Positions 17,584 through 26,024 of a stretch of 44,552 nucleotides of DNA are shown here, in pieces. The stretch is from contig JALZUC010000031.1 in the NCBI GenBank assembly GCA_023301765.1, forward strand, positions 1 to 44,552. The letters run 5' to 3'. Under the pieces are notes generated by a model. It saw only the letters and a program-made list of their open reading frames with translations. It had not been told where the DNA came from and did no database searches. Every line of letters starts with the position of its first letter. The first letter of the stretch is position 1. The position numbers and the translations under genes were made by a program. Source of the stretch: Akkermansiaceae bacterium. Lineage in GTDB: Bacteria > Verrucomicrobiota > Verrucomicrobiia > Verrucomicrobiales > Akkermansiaceae.

Positions 17584-18267
17584 ATGAATATTCCCTTTAT
17601 GATCATTTCCGGTCTCGCGATGCTCGTGAGCCGATGGGTAGGCGGCCGCCTACAGAAACGCTTTGCAGAATTCTCCGAACTCCCGATCTCCATGAGTGGG
17701 CGCGAAGTTGCAGAAAAGATGCTCGCAGATCGTAATATCTCAGATGTCTCTGTGATCTCCACAGGTGGACAACTAACGGATCATTATAACCCAAGGGATA
17801 AAACCGTCAACCTAAGTACAGTCGTCTACGAGCAACGCAACATCGCAGCAGCAGCTGTGGCCGCTCACGAAGTTGGCCATGCAGTGCAGCACTCCACCTC
17901 CTACGCCTTTCTCACCATGCGCTCGAAACTCGTGCCCATGGTAAACATAAGCTCAAAGCTCTCCCAGTGGGTTATTATGGCTGGTTTTGCCCTCGCAGCT
18001 ACTGGGAACTACTATGTATTCATGATTGGCATCGCACTCTTTGCCATGACCACATTATTCACAGTTGTCACCCTCCCCGTTGAGTTTAATGCCAGCAGCC
18101 GCGCCCTAAACTGGCTCGAAGAAACTGGAATATCAGAGCAGTATCAAAGTCAGGCTAAAAACGCCCTTTTCTGGGCCGCCATGACCTACACTGTTGCCGC
18201 CATTGCATCACTCGGCCAGCTGCTCTACTTCATCATGCGCTTTCTAGCCATGAAGAACCGCCGCTAG
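17584..18267 (+). CDS. Zinc metallopeptidase of the YugP-like family
   Basis: A 227-residue membrane protein. The zinc motif HEVGHAVQH sits near residue 95, within AAAAVAAHEVGHAVQHSTSY. N-terminal residues 1-16 form a membrane segment (MNIPFMIISGLAMLVS), and about 120-165 and 195-220 form further helices (IMAGFALAATGNYYVFMIG, IASLGQLLYFIMRFL). ELPISMSGREVAEKML and LTDHYNPRDKTVNLS match the PF04298-type neutral zinc peptidase. The FNASSRALNWLEE segment supplies the third region. The physiological substrate is unknown. The start ATG at 17584 has no Shine-Dalgarno sequence. Confidence 0.87.
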   Translation: MNIPFMIISGLAMLVSRWVGGRLQKRFAEFSELPISMSGREVAEKMLADRNISDVSVISTGGQLTDHYNPRDKTVNLSTVVYEQRNIAAAAVAAHEVGHAVQHSTSYAFLTMRSKLVPMVNISSKLSQWVIMAGFALAATGNYYVFMIGIALFAMTTLFTVVTLPVEFNASSRALNWLEETGISEQYQSQAKNALFWAAMTYTVAAIASLGQLLYFIMRFLAMKNRR

Positions 18268-18302
18268 TAAGTTAGTCATCAGCAGGAGTGCTCAGCATCC
18301 AC

Positions 18303-19109
18303 CTAGCCTTCTGTCTCAGCAAAAAATGTATAGAATGCTCCTGATGCAAAAAATGTTCCATCATCATGGGATCTGAGCATGTGGCTTACCCATGCATCTG
18401 CCTCTTCCTCTGGGAGAGCGCCTAAGGTTGGCAGTAATCTGGCAAACCCTTGCACACTAGAGAGCCAATAGTCCCCTTTCCCACATTCAGAAATTACATC
18501 CACACTGTGGTTCATTAATCTATAACCAGAGGCTTTTAGCAATCTTGGAAGCTGCCGACAAATATCCGGATTGGTAGCAATTGCTGTAGTTAGAAGGTAA
18601 TCTATTCTACGTGTCTTCTCATAGTCTGGTTGATTATACGTAGTCCCCGCATGATCAGCATCTAGGACTATTAACTTACCTCCCTTTTTTAAAACCCTCC
18701 GCGCCTCTGATAGCACCATCACTGGATCCGGCACATGACTAAGTAATGTGTGCATCGTGATAACATCAAAGGTTTTATCCTCATAAGGTAAGGCCCCTGT
18801 GTCTAAATGTTGCCACTGGATTATATGATTACCTGATAGACGTTCTGCCTCGCGGAGTAATTCAGCACTGATATCTGCACCATGAAATTGAGAATCAGGG
18901 TTTAATATCTCGGCTAGCTGTCTAATCACAACTCCAGTGCCGCAGCCAAGATCCAGCACACATAAGGATTTATCCGTCGGAAGTGTATCACCATAATTTT
19001 TAATCATTCTCAGAAAACGATCATTTTGGCCCCGCTCTTCTAAGCGGCTTTTCATGGCTTCGATTGCTGTTTTAGCTTGGCTATCAGGGTCTGTATAGGG
19101 GTCTGGCAT
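18303..19109 (-). CDS. Class I SAM-dependent methyltransferase
   Basis: A 268-residue cytosolic methyltransferase with the SAM-binding motif I LCVLDLGCGTGVVIRQLAE (about residues 49-67), the acidic post-I FHGADIS, and the motif IV/V region FDVITMHTLLSHVPDP followed by VLKKGGKLIVLDAD. This pattern is typical of the UbiE/Methyltransf_11 superfamily. The C-terminal half (DICRQLPRLLKASGYRLM) is also as expected. Substrate is not predictable; it could act on a quinone, lipid or small metabolite. It is convergent with the metallopeptidase (35 bp between stops). Upstream lies a 459-bp region with no assigned gene. Confidence 0.82.
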   Translation of the reverse strand: MPDPYTDPDSQAKTAIEAMKSRLEERGQNDRFLRMIKNYGDTLPTDKSLCVLDLGCGTGVVIRQLAEILNPDSQFHGADISAELLREAERLSGNHIIQWQHLDTGALPYEDKTFDVITMHTLLSHVPDPVMVLSEARRVLKKGGKLIVLDADHAGTTYNQPDYEKTRRIDYLLTTAIATNPDICRQLPRLLKASGYRLMNHSVDVISECGKGDYWLSSVQGFARLLPTLGALPEEEADAWVSHMLRSHDDGTFFASGAFYTFFAETEG

Positions 19110-19568
19110 CTATTAGTTTAGAAGAAATTATCCATACTAAATGATATGTGCAATGACCGATGTGAGCAGCCCTTCATCGTAATATCCGTAGCACCAGTTT
19201 ATCTATATTTATCGGTATCTGCCTTTACTGACACAGATACATTATCCTAGCTGGAAGAGGCGGAGCAGCAGGAGCGCAGATTAACAATACAGCGGCCAAA
19301 ATGATAATTAACTCATTACAAAAAATTTATATCTCTTACTTTTTAAGTTAATATTTCTGCATTAGCTTATACTGTTTGGCGTCTTCATCCTCATTGAGGT
19401 GATGATACCTTTACCCCCCGCTAGCCGAAAATAATTCTGTATGCCTTCTAAGACTTAGCTAGCTTACCCTTTAATTAACAACATTGTGCGGGTTTTCACA
19501 CTCACCCTTAGTCACATTTCTGTCATTCGGCACTTGATCAAAACCCCTCTTTTATCATTTCTTATCTC
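19110..19568. other. Intergenic region with no assigned gene
   Basis: This 459-bp stretch is AT-rich. A short frame around 19250-19350 encodes an Ala/Gly-rich piece (LAGRGGAAGAQINNTAAK), but its reading frame has early stops and no supporting start. No tRNA, repeat or clear terminator was found. It lies between divergent genes and presumably holds both promoters. Confidence 0.4.
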
Positions 19569-20849
19569 ATGAAAAAATCGCCTATCGCATTAAGCCTGCT
19601 ACTCACGGTGCTGCTCTCACAGCAGTCACTTATTGGTAATGACTTCGCTTTCAGACAATTTACCTCCAGCGATGGTAAACCCTTAAAGGCAAAGTTAGAA
19701 ATGTTTGATGGTAGCACTGTTAAAATCAAAACACCCAGAGGGGCCACTTTTGAGCTCCCACTTGATCGATTTTCACCTGAGGACCAAACCTTTATCAAAA
19801 ACGCTTACAAACCAGACACCACAAAGTCAGCATATCCAGCTGCCAACCTCGATGTAGAGCAAGGTAAAGTCCTAGGGCCAGTGCAAGCCACTGAGAAGTC
19901 ATCCTACCATCTCTACGTCCCTACATCCCTCGTCGAAGGCCGTAAAGCCCCTCTATACATGATAACCCTCGCAGGCGGCGGCAAAAAAAGCAATATAATC
20001 AGTGGCCTACAGAAAACCTCCGAGCTACTGGGTGCTATCATCGCATTATCCGTAGAAGCTAGTAACGCAAACGCCCGATCCAAGTCCAAAGACAAGTTAG
20101 TAAATAATCAACATGGTCAAAACTGTGTTAATCATCTCCTAGACACCTTACCCATTGATAAAAAACGTATCATTTTTGGCGGCAACTCTGGTGGTGCTGC
20201 AACCGCCTTCCAGATATCTCACTACATTAAGGCTCTAGCCGTAATTAACAAAATTGGATATAAAAGTACAGCATACAAACCACAATTAAAATACTGTTAC
20301 GGTATCTCTGGATCAGCTGACTATAACCGATACCATGTAGCTCTGGCCGCCAGAGACATGAAAAATAATGGTTTTCACCGTTTCGTCCCTGGAGGACATG
20401 TCGATGGTGGCAAGGAAAAAGAAATTGATGCTCTCTTCTGGGTGCATTGCAAGCACCTCGGAGACAAACAAAGCAAATACGGCGAAGAAGCCTCTCAATT
20501 TATTGATAAGGCTCTTACTTGGCTGGAGCAGGAAACTCCTTCAGGTAACGTCTACCATAATGCAATTCTCCTTGGCGAAAACTTTGAGTTCGAAACAAAA
20601 CAAAAAGGTCGTCACATACAACTGCTCAATTCCCTTAAAGCAAATCCTGAACACGTTCTTTATCATGAGGGCCTAATCACCTTTAACGAATTCTCAGTCA
20701 AGCACCTCAAAACATCCCATGAGAAAAGCCTACAAAATTTCACCGACCCCAAGGTCGCCACCAAATCCAAAGAGTTTGAAGAGACCTACGGCAGTATCAA
20801 AGAATTTGCAGGTATCATCAAATCCTTCCAGAGCGCTACCGCCAAGTAA
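19569..20849 (+). CDS. Exported SHD1-like domain plus alpha/beta hydrolase protein
   Basis: A 426-residue exported protein: signal peptide (~1-22), then a ~55-residue SHD1-like domain (FRQFTSSDGKPLKAKLEMF, VKIKTPRGATFELPLDRFS), a small domain frequently fused to exported Planctomycetes-Verrucomicrobia proteins. An alpha/beta hydrolase region follows from about residue 110: PLYMITLAGGGKKS as oxyanion region and IIFGGNSGGAATAFQIS as a GxSGG nucleophile elbow. FVPGGHVDGGKEKEID gives the C-terminal histidine. This resembles PHB-depolymerase/peptidase-like esterases. The last ~120 residues are helical. Substrate is unknown; a polymer or peptide ester is plausible. Confidence 0.75.
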   Translation: MKKSPIALSLLLTVLLSQQSLIGNDFAFRQFTSSDGKPLKAKLEMFDGSTVKIKTPRGATFELPLDRFSPEDQTFIKNAYKPDTTKSAYPAANLDVEQGKVLGPVQATEKSSYHLYVPTSLVEGRKAPLYMITLAGGGKKSNIISGLQKTSELLGAIIALSVEASNANARSKSKDKLVNNQHGQNCVNHLLDTLPIDKKRIIFGGNSGGAATAFQISHYIKALAVINKIGYKSTAYKPQLKYCYGISGSADYNRYHVALAARDMKNNGFHRFVPGGHVDGGKEKEIDALFWVHCKHLGDKQSKYGEEASQFIDKALTWLEQETPSGNVYHNAILLGENFEFETKQKGRHIQLLNSLKANPEHVLYHEGLITFNEFSVKHLKTSHEKSLQNFTDPKVATKSKEFEETYGSIKEFAGIIKSFQSATAK

Positions 20850-21449
20850 CTACACACCGCGAGCTAACTATCCTTACGGTAATTATTTCAGAGCGATAGG
20901 GTTCCTCACCATCACATGATAAACCCCGTCTTCATATTAAAGACGCTAGCCTGTAGCTGCATAGACAAGAAGAAAAAAGAGGCAAAAGGGACTTTCGCAT
21001 GATGGTAATGAGTGCGATTTTTCTTAGGTTACCTTATTGCTAACCAGCGATACGGCGTCGACTACTCTCTGAGATGTCTGCTGCATTGGCGGGCTTCGTT
21101 CCATCTCCGAAATGTCGCTCCCACCTCCACTCCGGCCGCTAATGCAGAGGGAGAAGGATATTGCACCTTAAACTCAAAATGGTATGAACCTTTACAACTA
21201 GCCACAGTAGGTTTTAACGACCTCTGAAATATCACTCTCTATGCGCCCTGCCGAGAGGCGCCCCTCAAGCTGAACGTCTAATCGCCCAGTAAAAAAATTC
21301 ACCATTAGCTTAAACCGTTAATAAAACTGACAAAATACTTGCTACAGTATGGAGCCCCCCTCATCTCCTGACACTTCTACGAGACTTTTACTACGTGTAA
21401 TCCGAGATTGTCTCTTGCATCTAAACCTAAACCAAGCAAAACTATCACT
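20850..21449. other. Intergenic region with no assigned gene
   Basis: About 600 bp. It contains a small hairpin GCGCC/GGCGC (21243-21261) with no U-tract. It also has a 71-codon open frame from GTG at 21012 that I do not accept as a gene: atypical composition, no family. Its DNA around 21080-21170 is more GC-rich than its surroundings and is also open on the other strand, which may be a remnant. The AT-rich last ~150 bp presumably carries the mlaD promoter. Confidence 0.4.
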
Positions 21450-22481
21450 ATGCCCGCACGGGAGAAACGACGCGAAACTGCAGCCGGACTTTTTGTTCTC
21501 ATCGGGCTTTTACTACTTGGGGTCCTAGTCCTTCAGTATGGCCACTTGGGAGATAGGTTTAAAGATCACTACCCACTTTACGTTGAATTCCCTGATACAG
21601 ACGGCCTTATTGAAGGAAGTGAAGTAAGGCTCCGTGGTGCTAAGGTAGGCCATGTAGCTTCTAGCCCAGAGCTTGTTACGGCAGGCGCTACTAGCGCTGT
21701 CAGGATGGAGATGAGCCTGCGTGATGATATTATGATACCAGTGGATTCCACATTTCAAATATGCTCTTCTGGGTTTATTGGAGATAAATACATTGATATT
21801 AAACCTCCAGAAATAGAGTCTGGTGATTTCTACGAGTCTGGTGACACCATAACTGGGGCTGGCTCGGGAGGCTTTGACGCCATTAAGACTGATGCAGAAA
21901 ATATCGCTAAAGACGCCAGTATTCTACTCAAAGATGCAAAGACTACTTTTTTAAAGATAGATGAGGCACTAACTGAGATTACTATTCTCGGGCAAAACCT
22001 TAACGTCACCATGAATAAGGTGAATAACAGTTTCCTCTCAGAGGATAATTTAAATCGTTTGAGCACATCAATCTCTAACTTTGAGGCCGCATCTAAAAAT
22101 ATTGCCAGTGCATCCAAAGACCTTAAACCTACCATTGCAGATGCCAAAAGAACCATTGCCGGCCTCTCTAAAGCGGCCGACTCGGCAGATAACTTATTTA
22201 CCAGTGCTCAAAAGGAAATTCAGAACATAGAACCTGCCCTACGCGACCTACCTAAGGCAGTTAAAAGCATCAGCAGAGCCGCAGGCAAAGCGGAGGATAC
22301 TATGGACGCACTACAAAACAAAGATAGTCTTGTAGGCGCCATGGCCTATGATCGTAAAACAGGAAATGATGCAAAGGAATTTGTCCGTAATCTCAAACGC
22401 TACGGTATCCTTCGCTATCGTGATGACTCCACTAAGGAGGAGCATGATCCACGTAACAAATTTCGAGGTAGCCGTAGGTAG
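21450..22481 (+). CDS. mlaD: MlaD/MCE-domain lipid transport protein
   Basis: A 343-residue protein (start at ATG 21450, just before the membrane helix; a TTG at 21408 would add 14 residues). After MPAREKRRETAA comes a transmembrane helix (AGLFVLIGLLLLGVLVLQYGH). The MCE/MlaD domain (about 38-135) shows YVEFPDTDGLIEGSEVRLRGAKVGHV and FQICSSGFIGDKYIDI. A long helical, coiled-coil region follows (NLFTSAQKEIQNIEPALRDL and similar), as in MlaD-like proteins that span the periplasm. It would bind phospholipid for an ABC-type transporter. The permease and ATPase genes (mlaE/mlaF) are not adjacent in this window; pssA follows 15 bp downstream. Confidence 0.85.
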   Translation: MPAREKRRETAAGLFVLIGLLLLGVLVLQYGHLGDRFKDHYPLYVEFPDTDGLIEGSEVRLRGAKVGHVASSPELVTAGATSAVRMEMSLRDDIMIPVDSTFQICSSGFIGDKYIDIKPPEIESGDFYESGDTITGAGSGGFDAIKTDAENIAKDASILLKDAKTTFLKIDEALTEITILGQNLNVTMNKVNNSFLSEDNLNRLSTSISNFEAASKNIASASKDLKPTIADAKRTIAGLSKAADSADNLFTSAQKEIQNIEPALRDLPKAVKSISRAAGKAEDTMDALQNKDSLVGAMAYDRKTGNDAKEFVRNLKRYGILRYRDDSTKEEHDPRNKFRGSRR

Positions 22482-22496
22482 AATCGCCTCACCACC

Positions 22497-23333
22497 GTGC
22501 CTATGAATACTAACGAACCACGTATCTACCTGCTGCCGAACTTGATGACAGCAGGTAATCTCTGCTGTGGATTTTTTGCAGTATTAACCATCTTTCAGGG
22601 TATGAAGCTGGATGATTTTGCCGCCGCCTACCCTTTCTATGAAAAAGCCATTCTACTTATTTTTGGCTCCTGTTTATTTGACTTATTAGATGGCAGGCTA
22701 GCTCGTATGGGCGGCCAAGAATCACCTTTCGGTCAGGAGTTTGATTCTATTGCCGATGTTGTCTCTTTTGGTATGGCGCCAGCGCTACTCGTCTCAAAAG
22801 CTGTGCTATTTAACCTCCCGAGTAAGATAGGATGGGCCATCGCCTTTATCTATTTACTCTGCGGCGCCATGCGCTTAGCGCGCTTTAACTGCCTAGCTAA
22901 TATGCCCAAACAGCCAGGAGACAGTAATGACTTCCGAGGTATTCCTATCCCCATGGCTGCCGGATTTATCGCATCCATTACCTTTCTGCTAATTGATTTT
23001 AGTAGGAATGAAACTACTGATGATCTAGGATACTGGAACTACGTACTTGGTGCCGCCATGCTTGGACTCTCTGCACTAATGATAAGTAATGTAAATTACC
23101 CCAGCTTTAAAAAGGTAGACTTCCAGACTAAGGGCACGTTTCTGAGTATCATCGCAGGGGCTATCATTATAGTCCTCTTACTAAATGAAAATACTCGGTG
23201 GTACACCCCAACTATGATTTTCTCTCTCTATCTCGTCTATGGATTATTTCGCCCACTTATCTCTAAGAACTGGAGACAAAGTATCGAACATTCACTTGAT
23301 TCAGATGAATCGAGTGAAAAGAAAATAACGTAG
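22497..23333 (+). CDS. pssA: CDP-diacylglycerol-serine O-phosphatidyltransferase
   Basis: A 278-residue integral membrane enzyme that makes phosphatidylserine from CDP-diacylglycerol and serine. The CDP-alcohol phosphatidyltransferase signature D-G-x2-A-R-x8-G-x3-D-x3-D is present as DGRLARMGGQESPFGQEFDSIAD. The N-terminal YLLPNLMTAGNLCCGFFAV and GAMRLARFN are typical of PssA. Six to eight hydrophobic helices are visible. GTG at 22497 and ATG at 22503 are both possible starts. It is 15 bp downstream of mlaD, so the pair looks cotranscribed and links lipid synthesis with lipid transport. PgsA-like relatives are less likely given the NLxTxxNLCCG start. Confidence 0.93.
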   Translation: MPMNTNEPRIYLLPNLMTAGNLCCGFFAVLTIFQGMKLDDFAAAYPFYEKAILLIFGSCLFDLLDGRLARMGGQESPFGQEFDSIADVVSFGMAPALLVSKAVLFNLPSKIGWAIAFIYLLCGAMRLARFNCLANMPKQPGDSNDFRGIPIPMAAGFIASITFLLIDFSRNETTDDLGYWNYVLGAAMLGLSALMISNVNYPSFKKVDFQTKGTFLSIIAGAIIIVLLLNENTRWYTPTMIFSLYLVYGLFRPLISKNWRQSIEHSLDSDESSEKKIT

Positions 23334-23455
23334 TGCTACTCATCCATGTTTTAGAGAAACCTCACGCCTATCCCATTGACCTAAAATAGATTGCTCCCAT
23401 AATCTACATTGATTTCTACGCTTATCCGCCTATCCGCTTTCCCACTATCGCTCTT

Positions 23456-24091
23456 ATGTCTACTACTCTACGGATAAACTCCCATATTATCCGCCTCTCA
23501 CTTATACTTATCACGCTAGTAGCTATGTGTGATTACGCACAGTCGCGTAATATAGATCACGTGGTTATAGATGCTGGCCACGGCGGTAAAGATAGCGGAG
23601 CAAACCGCGGCAGTGTCTATGAAAAAACCTTAGCTCTCTCAGTCGCTAAACGTGTAGAAAAACTACTAAAGGCAAAGGGTATGCCTGTTATTATGACACG
23701 GCGTAGTGATAAGTTTGTCACCCTAACAGACCGTGCCTTAATTGCTAACCGATACAAGAACGCTGTCTTTGTCAGTATTCATTTCAATGCTCATGTTAGC
23801 TCGCGCTACCACGGTATAGAAACCTACTATTACGGTGGTGAAGGTAGTAAACTGGCAGCTCATATCCACCTACGTATGCTGAGCCTATTAAAGGGTAAAG
23901 ACCGTCGCTCACGTCAGCGTAAGGATCTAGCTGTGCTCAGGCGTACAGACTGCCCAGCTGTGCTCGTAGAGTGTGGATATATTAGTAACCACGCGGAACG
24001 CCAGCGCTGTATTCAGACTTCTTACCATGATAACTGCGCACGCGCTATCTCTGATGGTATCATCGCATATAAGAATTTTGGTAAAGACTGA
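23456..24091 (+). CDS. N-acetylmuramoyl-L-alanine amidase
   Basis: A 211-residue exported Amidase_3-family zinc amidase that cleaves the lactyl-peptide bond in peptidoglycan. A signal peptide covers about 1-30. The zinc ligands lie in VVIDAGHGGKDSGA (His), GSVYEKTLALSVAKRVEK (Glu), VFVSIHFNAH (His) and VLVECGYISN (catalytic Glu). No LysM, SPOR or AMIN domain is attached, so targeting must come from partners. It follows pssA by 122 bp on the same strand and may be in the same envelope group. The stop is TGA. Confidence 0.92.
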   Translation: MSTTLRINSHIIRLSLILITLVAMCDYAQSRNIDHVVIDAGHGGKDSGANRGSVYEKTLALSVAKRVEKLLKAKGMPVIMTRRSDKFVTLTDRALIANRYKNAVFVSIHFNAHVSSRYHGIETYYYGGEGSKLAAHIHLRMLSLLKGKDRRSRQRKDLAVLRRTDCPAVLVECGYISNHAERQRCIQTSYHDNCARAISDGIIAYKNFGKD

Positions 24092-24128
24092 TTAGCTGTA
24101 ATCACCTGCCCTCGATAAATAATTAGCA

Positions 24129-24983
24129 CTACTCTGGTAGAATTGAGTGCTCTTTTAACCACTTCAGGCAGATACCTGGCCACTCTCTCACGTTACCAGC
24201 TGTAGTAGTGCCCATGCCAAACCCGTGGCCACCGGAGTCAAAAACATGGTATTTTACCGGCACACGCAGTTTTACGAGTACATCTGCGAGTAAAGCGCTA
24301 TCTGGGTAATATAATTGGTCTGATTTTGCTACCGTAATAAATACTGGAGGAGTATCTTTAGTAAATTTCAGCTCGGGGGCTACAGTATGAGACTTCTTAT
24401 TTTCCCTGATATAGGCAGGGTAGACCAAGATGCCAAAGTCTGGTTTTGAACTCACTGATCGATACTTTTTTTCCTCCGTATAATTGCGTTTAGGATTACT
24501 TAAAAGAACCGCAGCAAGATGCCCGCCAGCAGAAAACCCCATCACCACTACCTTACTGCGGTCAATACCCCATAACTCAGCATTTTCACGGATGATAGTA
24601 ATAGCACGCTGAGCGTCTTCTAATGGGGCTTCGTGTTTACTGCGGCCTACTCTACGTGGCACACGGTACTTTAAAAGCACACCGGTAATACCGTTTTTAC
24701 TTAACCACCGACAGAGCTCCTTACCTTCATGATCAATGGCTAGAATGTTATAGCCTCCGCCAGGGCAGACAAGCACTGCTACACCTGATGCTTTAGTTTT
24801 TTCCGCATGAAAAACTTCAAGACTAGGAACCGAAACTTTACTTAAGCGAGTCCTACCATCGGCAGATTTTTTAAGCACATCCTCCGTTGCCACCTTTTCA
24901 CCAGTTGCAAGGCCGGGCCATAATGGCTGTGGTTCCGCACAGAGTATAGGCGCCATTAGCAGCCACAGCGTAAACACTTTCAT
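24129..24983 (-). CDS. Exported alpha/beta hydrolase (acetylxylan esterase-like)
   Basis: About 284 residues from ATG at 24983, which begins a signal peptide (MKVFTLWLLMAPILCA); the frame extends 12 codons upstream. Conserved blocks are VLVCPGGGYNILAIDHEG (oxyanion HGGG-like), VVMGFSAGGHLAAVLLSN (GxSAGG nucleophile elbow), PPVFITVAKSDQLYYPDS (Asp) and VFDSGGHGFGM (His). This is the BD-FAE/Axe-like esterase group that releases acetyl or feruloyl groups from plant or algal glycans. It fits with the two SASA esterases and the sulfatase as part of exported glycan breakdown, although it is not in one operon with them. Confidence 0.85.
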   Translation of the reverse strand: MKVFTLWLLMAPILCAEPQPLWPGLATGEKVATEDVLKKSADGRTRLSKVSVPSLEVFHAEKTKASGVAVLVCPGGGYNILAIDHEGKELCRWLSKNGITGVLLKYRVPRRVGRSKHEAPLEDAQRAITIIRENAELWGIDRSKVVVMGFSAGGHLAAVLLSNPKRNYTEEKKYRSVSSKPDFGILVYPAYIRENKKSHTVAPELKFTKDTPPVFITVAKSDQLYYPDSALLADVLVKLRVPVKYHVFDSGGHGFGMGTTTAGNVREWPGICLKWLKEHSILPE

Positions 24984-25151
24984 ACTCACCATTCCACCAC
25001 ACTGCCTGACCAGTGTCACGCACCAAGGGGTAATGTAAATAGTAACTGCAGCCCGTATCCCCTAACTACATCATAGGCACGTTATCCATTATCGAGTTAA
25101 AAAAAGGGATTTCCATCGCTAATATATTACTTTCTTTCTAACGTTACACCC

Positions 25152-25991
25152 ATGGCACAAATTGGCGCACGCGCACAGCTTACCGTTTCTAGAGAAAGTG
25201 GCCCCGGATATTTTCTTAACTCTGATGGAGAGCTAGGGGAAATACTCCTCCCACGTAATGAAACCATAGGAGATATAAAGTTAGGAGCAGCAATAGATGT
25301 CTTTATTTACTGCGATTCTGAGGACCGCCCTATCGCTACCATGAAGTCCCCCCTCGCCATGCCCGGTGAATTTGCCACTCTACGCTGTATTAATGTTACA
25401 CCTATTGGCTCATTTCTTGACTGGGGCTTAGCAAAGGATCTTCTCGTCCCTTTCCGCGAGCAACAGAGCCGCCTAGATGTTGGTAAATCCTACGCCGTAT
25501 ATGTCTATGTAGACGACAAGAGCGGACGTATAGCGGCCTCACGCCGTATTGGTCGATTTTTAAAAAGTGAGCGCCCAAACTACGAAGTAGGCCAGAAGGT
25601 AGATCTCAGAATTTTTGCGAAAACCGAATTAGGATATAAAGCCATCATTAACGGAGAATACTCAGGTGTCCTTTTTTCCAATGAAGTATTTCAAGCGCTA
25701 GAATCTGGAGAGCAAACTACCGGCTATATCACCAAATTACGTGATGACGGCAAAGTAGACCTCTCTCTCTACCAAACAGGCAAAATGGGTATTAATGATC
25801 TAGAAACCCGTATTCATGAAGAACTTACCGCACGTGGAGGATACTGGGAACTATGTGACTCCAGCCCTGCTGAAATGATCTATGATGAACTAGGCATTAG
25901 TAAAAAAGCGTTCAAAAGAGCAACCGGCGCTTTATTTAAAAAACGCCTAATTACCATCGCAAAAGACGGCATCAGAACTATTAAGGAATAA
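25152..25991 (+). CDS. cvfB: CvfB/YitL-family S1 RNA-binding protein
   Basis: A 279-residue protein with S1-type OB folds in series: LTVSRESGPGYFL ... EILLPRNE, then EFATLRCINVTPIGSFLDWGLAKDLLVPFREQ (a clear S1 domain), VGKSYAVYVYVDDKSGRIAAS and GYITKLRDDGKVDLSLYQ. A C-terminal winged-helix-like segment follows (EMIYDELGISKKAFKRATGALFKKRLI). This order is diagnostic of CvfB, an RNA-binding regulator of translation or mRNA decay. The gene ends 33 bp before the selenoprotein msrA on the same strand, so cotranscription with it is possible. Confidence 0.9.
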   Translation: MAQIGARAQLTVSRESGPGYFLNSDGELGEILLPRNETIGDIKLGAAIDVFIYCDSEDRPIATMKSPLAMPGEFATLRCINVTPIGSFLDWGLAKDLLVPFREQQSRLDVGKSYAVYVYVDDKSGRIAASRRIGRFLKSERPNYEVGQKVDLRIFAKTELGYKAIINGEYSGVLFSNEVFQALESGEQTTGYITKLRDDGKVDLSLYQTGKMGINDLETRIHEELTARGGYWELCDSSPAEMIYDELGISKKAFKRATGALFKKRLITIAKDGIRTIKE

Positions 25992-26024
25992 AGTCGATAC
26001 TCCCCCCTCTTACATCAATAATTT

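Noticed and set aside
21012-21227. 71-codon frame starting at GTG
   Set aside because: Unusual composition, no recognised domain, other strand equally open; more likely a remnant or chance.
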